Below, one piece after another: positions 62,561 through 64,000 of a DNA stretch of 64,000 nucleotides. The translations under genes were made by a program, and so were the position numbers. Every line of letters starts with the position of its first letter. The stretch's first letter is position 1. The notes under the pieces were generated by a model that saw only the letters and a program-made list of their open reading frames with translations, was not told the origin of the DNA and searched no databases. Location of the stretch: contig VWZS01002681.1 in the NCBI GenBank assembly GCA_013397075.1, positions 299,313-363,312 on the forward strand, given 5' to 3'. Origin of the DNA: Rhabdornis inornatus. Lineage: Eukaryota > Chordata > Aves > Passeriformes > Rhabdornithidae.

Positions 62561-64000
62561 GTAAGTATATGCTTTTCATGTTTTTGACTGAGTGCTCTCT
62601 ATTTCCTAAGTTCTCTTCTTAAATGTGGGACCTCTTGGTGTTGGTGTACACAATCTGGGCTAGCATTGTTACACAGCTGAATTACTTGTTTTTATTTTAT
62701 TTTATTTTATTTTATTTTATTTTATTTTATTTTATTTTATTTTATTTTATTTTATTTTATTTCCCACTTGGAGTCTTTCACATTGGCCTTTTGCTTCCAT
62801 ATGTGGCCTTGAGTTTTGTTCTTTCTCATTTATTTGTTAATAGATGGTTGTAGGTGCAGTATATGTTTGATGTACTTAAAGTAACAGGAAGGAGGAGACA
62901 GCTTTTAATGCAATTGTTACAAAATGAGGATGTTCATCTCTTCTGACTATAAACGATGTTGAATTGTCACAGAGGCAGAACATTGCTTAGGAGCAGTAGT
63001 TCAGTGACGGGTGCTATCATTTGGACTAGTGCAACAGTATTTGGACTAATCCAGTGGCTCTTGCAGTTGCAGAAGAGGCTCTGTGGAAAGAGTCAAGCAC
63101 TATGAAAGATGTGGCAGAACAGATTTTTAGTATGGAAATGGTGTTACTGAGGGATATACCACTCTAAGATTTGTCACTGATTAAACCAGGGTAATTTGGA
63201 TGCTGTCCCTTGGCCCAGCACCATGCCATCCAAGCGAAAGAGAGGTTGTCCTTCTGTGGAGCATCACTCGAAGTGAAGCTAAACTCTGTGTAGCTCTGGG
63301 GGTAACTCCTCATGTACACATCATCCTCTGTCCATGAAAAGCATTAGGGTTTGGGGGCTGGTATTTTTTAATTTTAAATTTCTAGGGCCACTGTTTGGAG
63401 CCAATTGCTATCCTTTGGGTCAAAGCTGATGTAGAATTGATGTGGACAGAGATCATTGTTTTTGGGTTTTCTCTTTCCAGAAACTCGGCAGTGATTTCTG
63501 TGTGGAAAACCAAACGCTAATTCCTCAAATGTTTGTGTGTTACTGTTTTACTTTGTGTTTCCACCACCACTTGAGACAGTGGCTGCAGTAATTCCTTAGG
63601 ACAGGCTTACAGGTTCCTGCTAGGCCAGGAAAGCCTCCAGCCTTTCCACAGCTGAGCCCATTTGGCAAAGCTGGCTGTATACCCTATCTTTGTGAATCAG
63701 GTACCTCACTCCTCTTCCATCGCAACTGCTTCCACCTCGGATGATTCTGGCTCTTTACAAGGCCTGCTTCACTTCTAGCATGAGAAGCTGTCTGAGTCCA
63801 TGCTGGCATTGCAGATCACACCCATTCTTAGGCTAGACTGGGATCTGTTCCCCTCCAAATTTCATTGGAGAGTCGTGAGGATTTGCAAGTCTCTGTTTCT
63901 GCTGCCTTGAGTAGCTCGTCTGTCAGGAATGGCTGCTTGGAGCAGCTGCTAACCTGCTTCTCCTGCAGAAGGGTCGGACCTAGCATGGCCAAATATCTGA
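62561..64000 (+). other. SLC44A3: SLC44A3 intron 9, cut by the window end
   Basis: It starts with a consensus donor gtaagtat. Apart from the TTTTA repeat it is unremarkable, turning somewhat richer in GC after about 63,560. The next coding exon of the family is not found before the window ends. Confidence 0.85.
62689..62762. repeat. (TTTTA)n microsatellite, about 14 units
   Basis: Uninterrupted pentanucleotide repeat in intron 9 of SLC44A3, starting about 130 bases downstream of the exon 9 donor. Perfect periodicity over about 74 bp suggests it is polymorphic in length. On the minus strand it is a TAAAA repeat. Confidence 0.98.

Noticed and set aside
1..64000. CRISPR arrays, bacterial operons, tRNA or rRNA genes
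   Set aside because: No spaced direct-repeat array, no dense co-directional frames, and no convincing tRNA A/B boxes or rRNA signatures were seen by eye. The split gene shows the DNA is eukaryotic.

Overview
This is vertebrate nuclear DNA, most probably from a bird. The only convincing gene is split into exons with GT/AG borders, and the background is AT-rich and CpG-poor. The recognisable interspersed repeats are CR1 LINE 3' ends carrying the usual terminal CATAGAAT motif. Introns are short and no mammalian SINE or L1 is seen, which fits a bird better than a mammal. Turtle or crocodile is not strictly excluded, and no species is claimed.

Layout: positions 1 to about 52,290 look like one long intergenic stretch. 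No exon chain, RNA gene or intact mobile element could be supported there. It holds one CR1 fragment (24227-24598, minus), several inverted repeats, small tandem repeats, purine- or pyrimidine-biased tracts, a full CRE-type palindrome (18426-18433), a GC-rich block (36030-36760) and a compact CpG cluster (46290-46426). The last two are the best candidates for unannotated promoters or enhancers. A CpG island follows at about 52436-52780 with GC boxes and one ambiguous base (N at 52695). It is the likely promoter of the gene that starts there.

From 52839 to 62560 on the plus strand, eight consecutive coding exons join without a frame break into about 351 codons of SLC44A3 (choline transporter-like protein 3, CTL3). 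They cover TM1, the large cysteine-rich extracellular loop, and TM2 to about TM5, roughly the N-terminal half of the protein. The initiator-ATG exon was not identified with confidence and must lie upstream of 52839. The remaining exons lie beyond position 64000. Introns hold a second CR1 fragment (60782-60855), a TTTTA microsatellite (62689-62762), a 17+17 nt near-perfect palindrome (57821-57857) and a cluster of inverted copies of a 13-mer (61353-61428).

I found no evidence of a novel multi-gene system. The most useful points are the reconstructed exon map, the unresolved first exon, the two CpG/GC-rich islands in the upstream desert, and the intronic palindromes.
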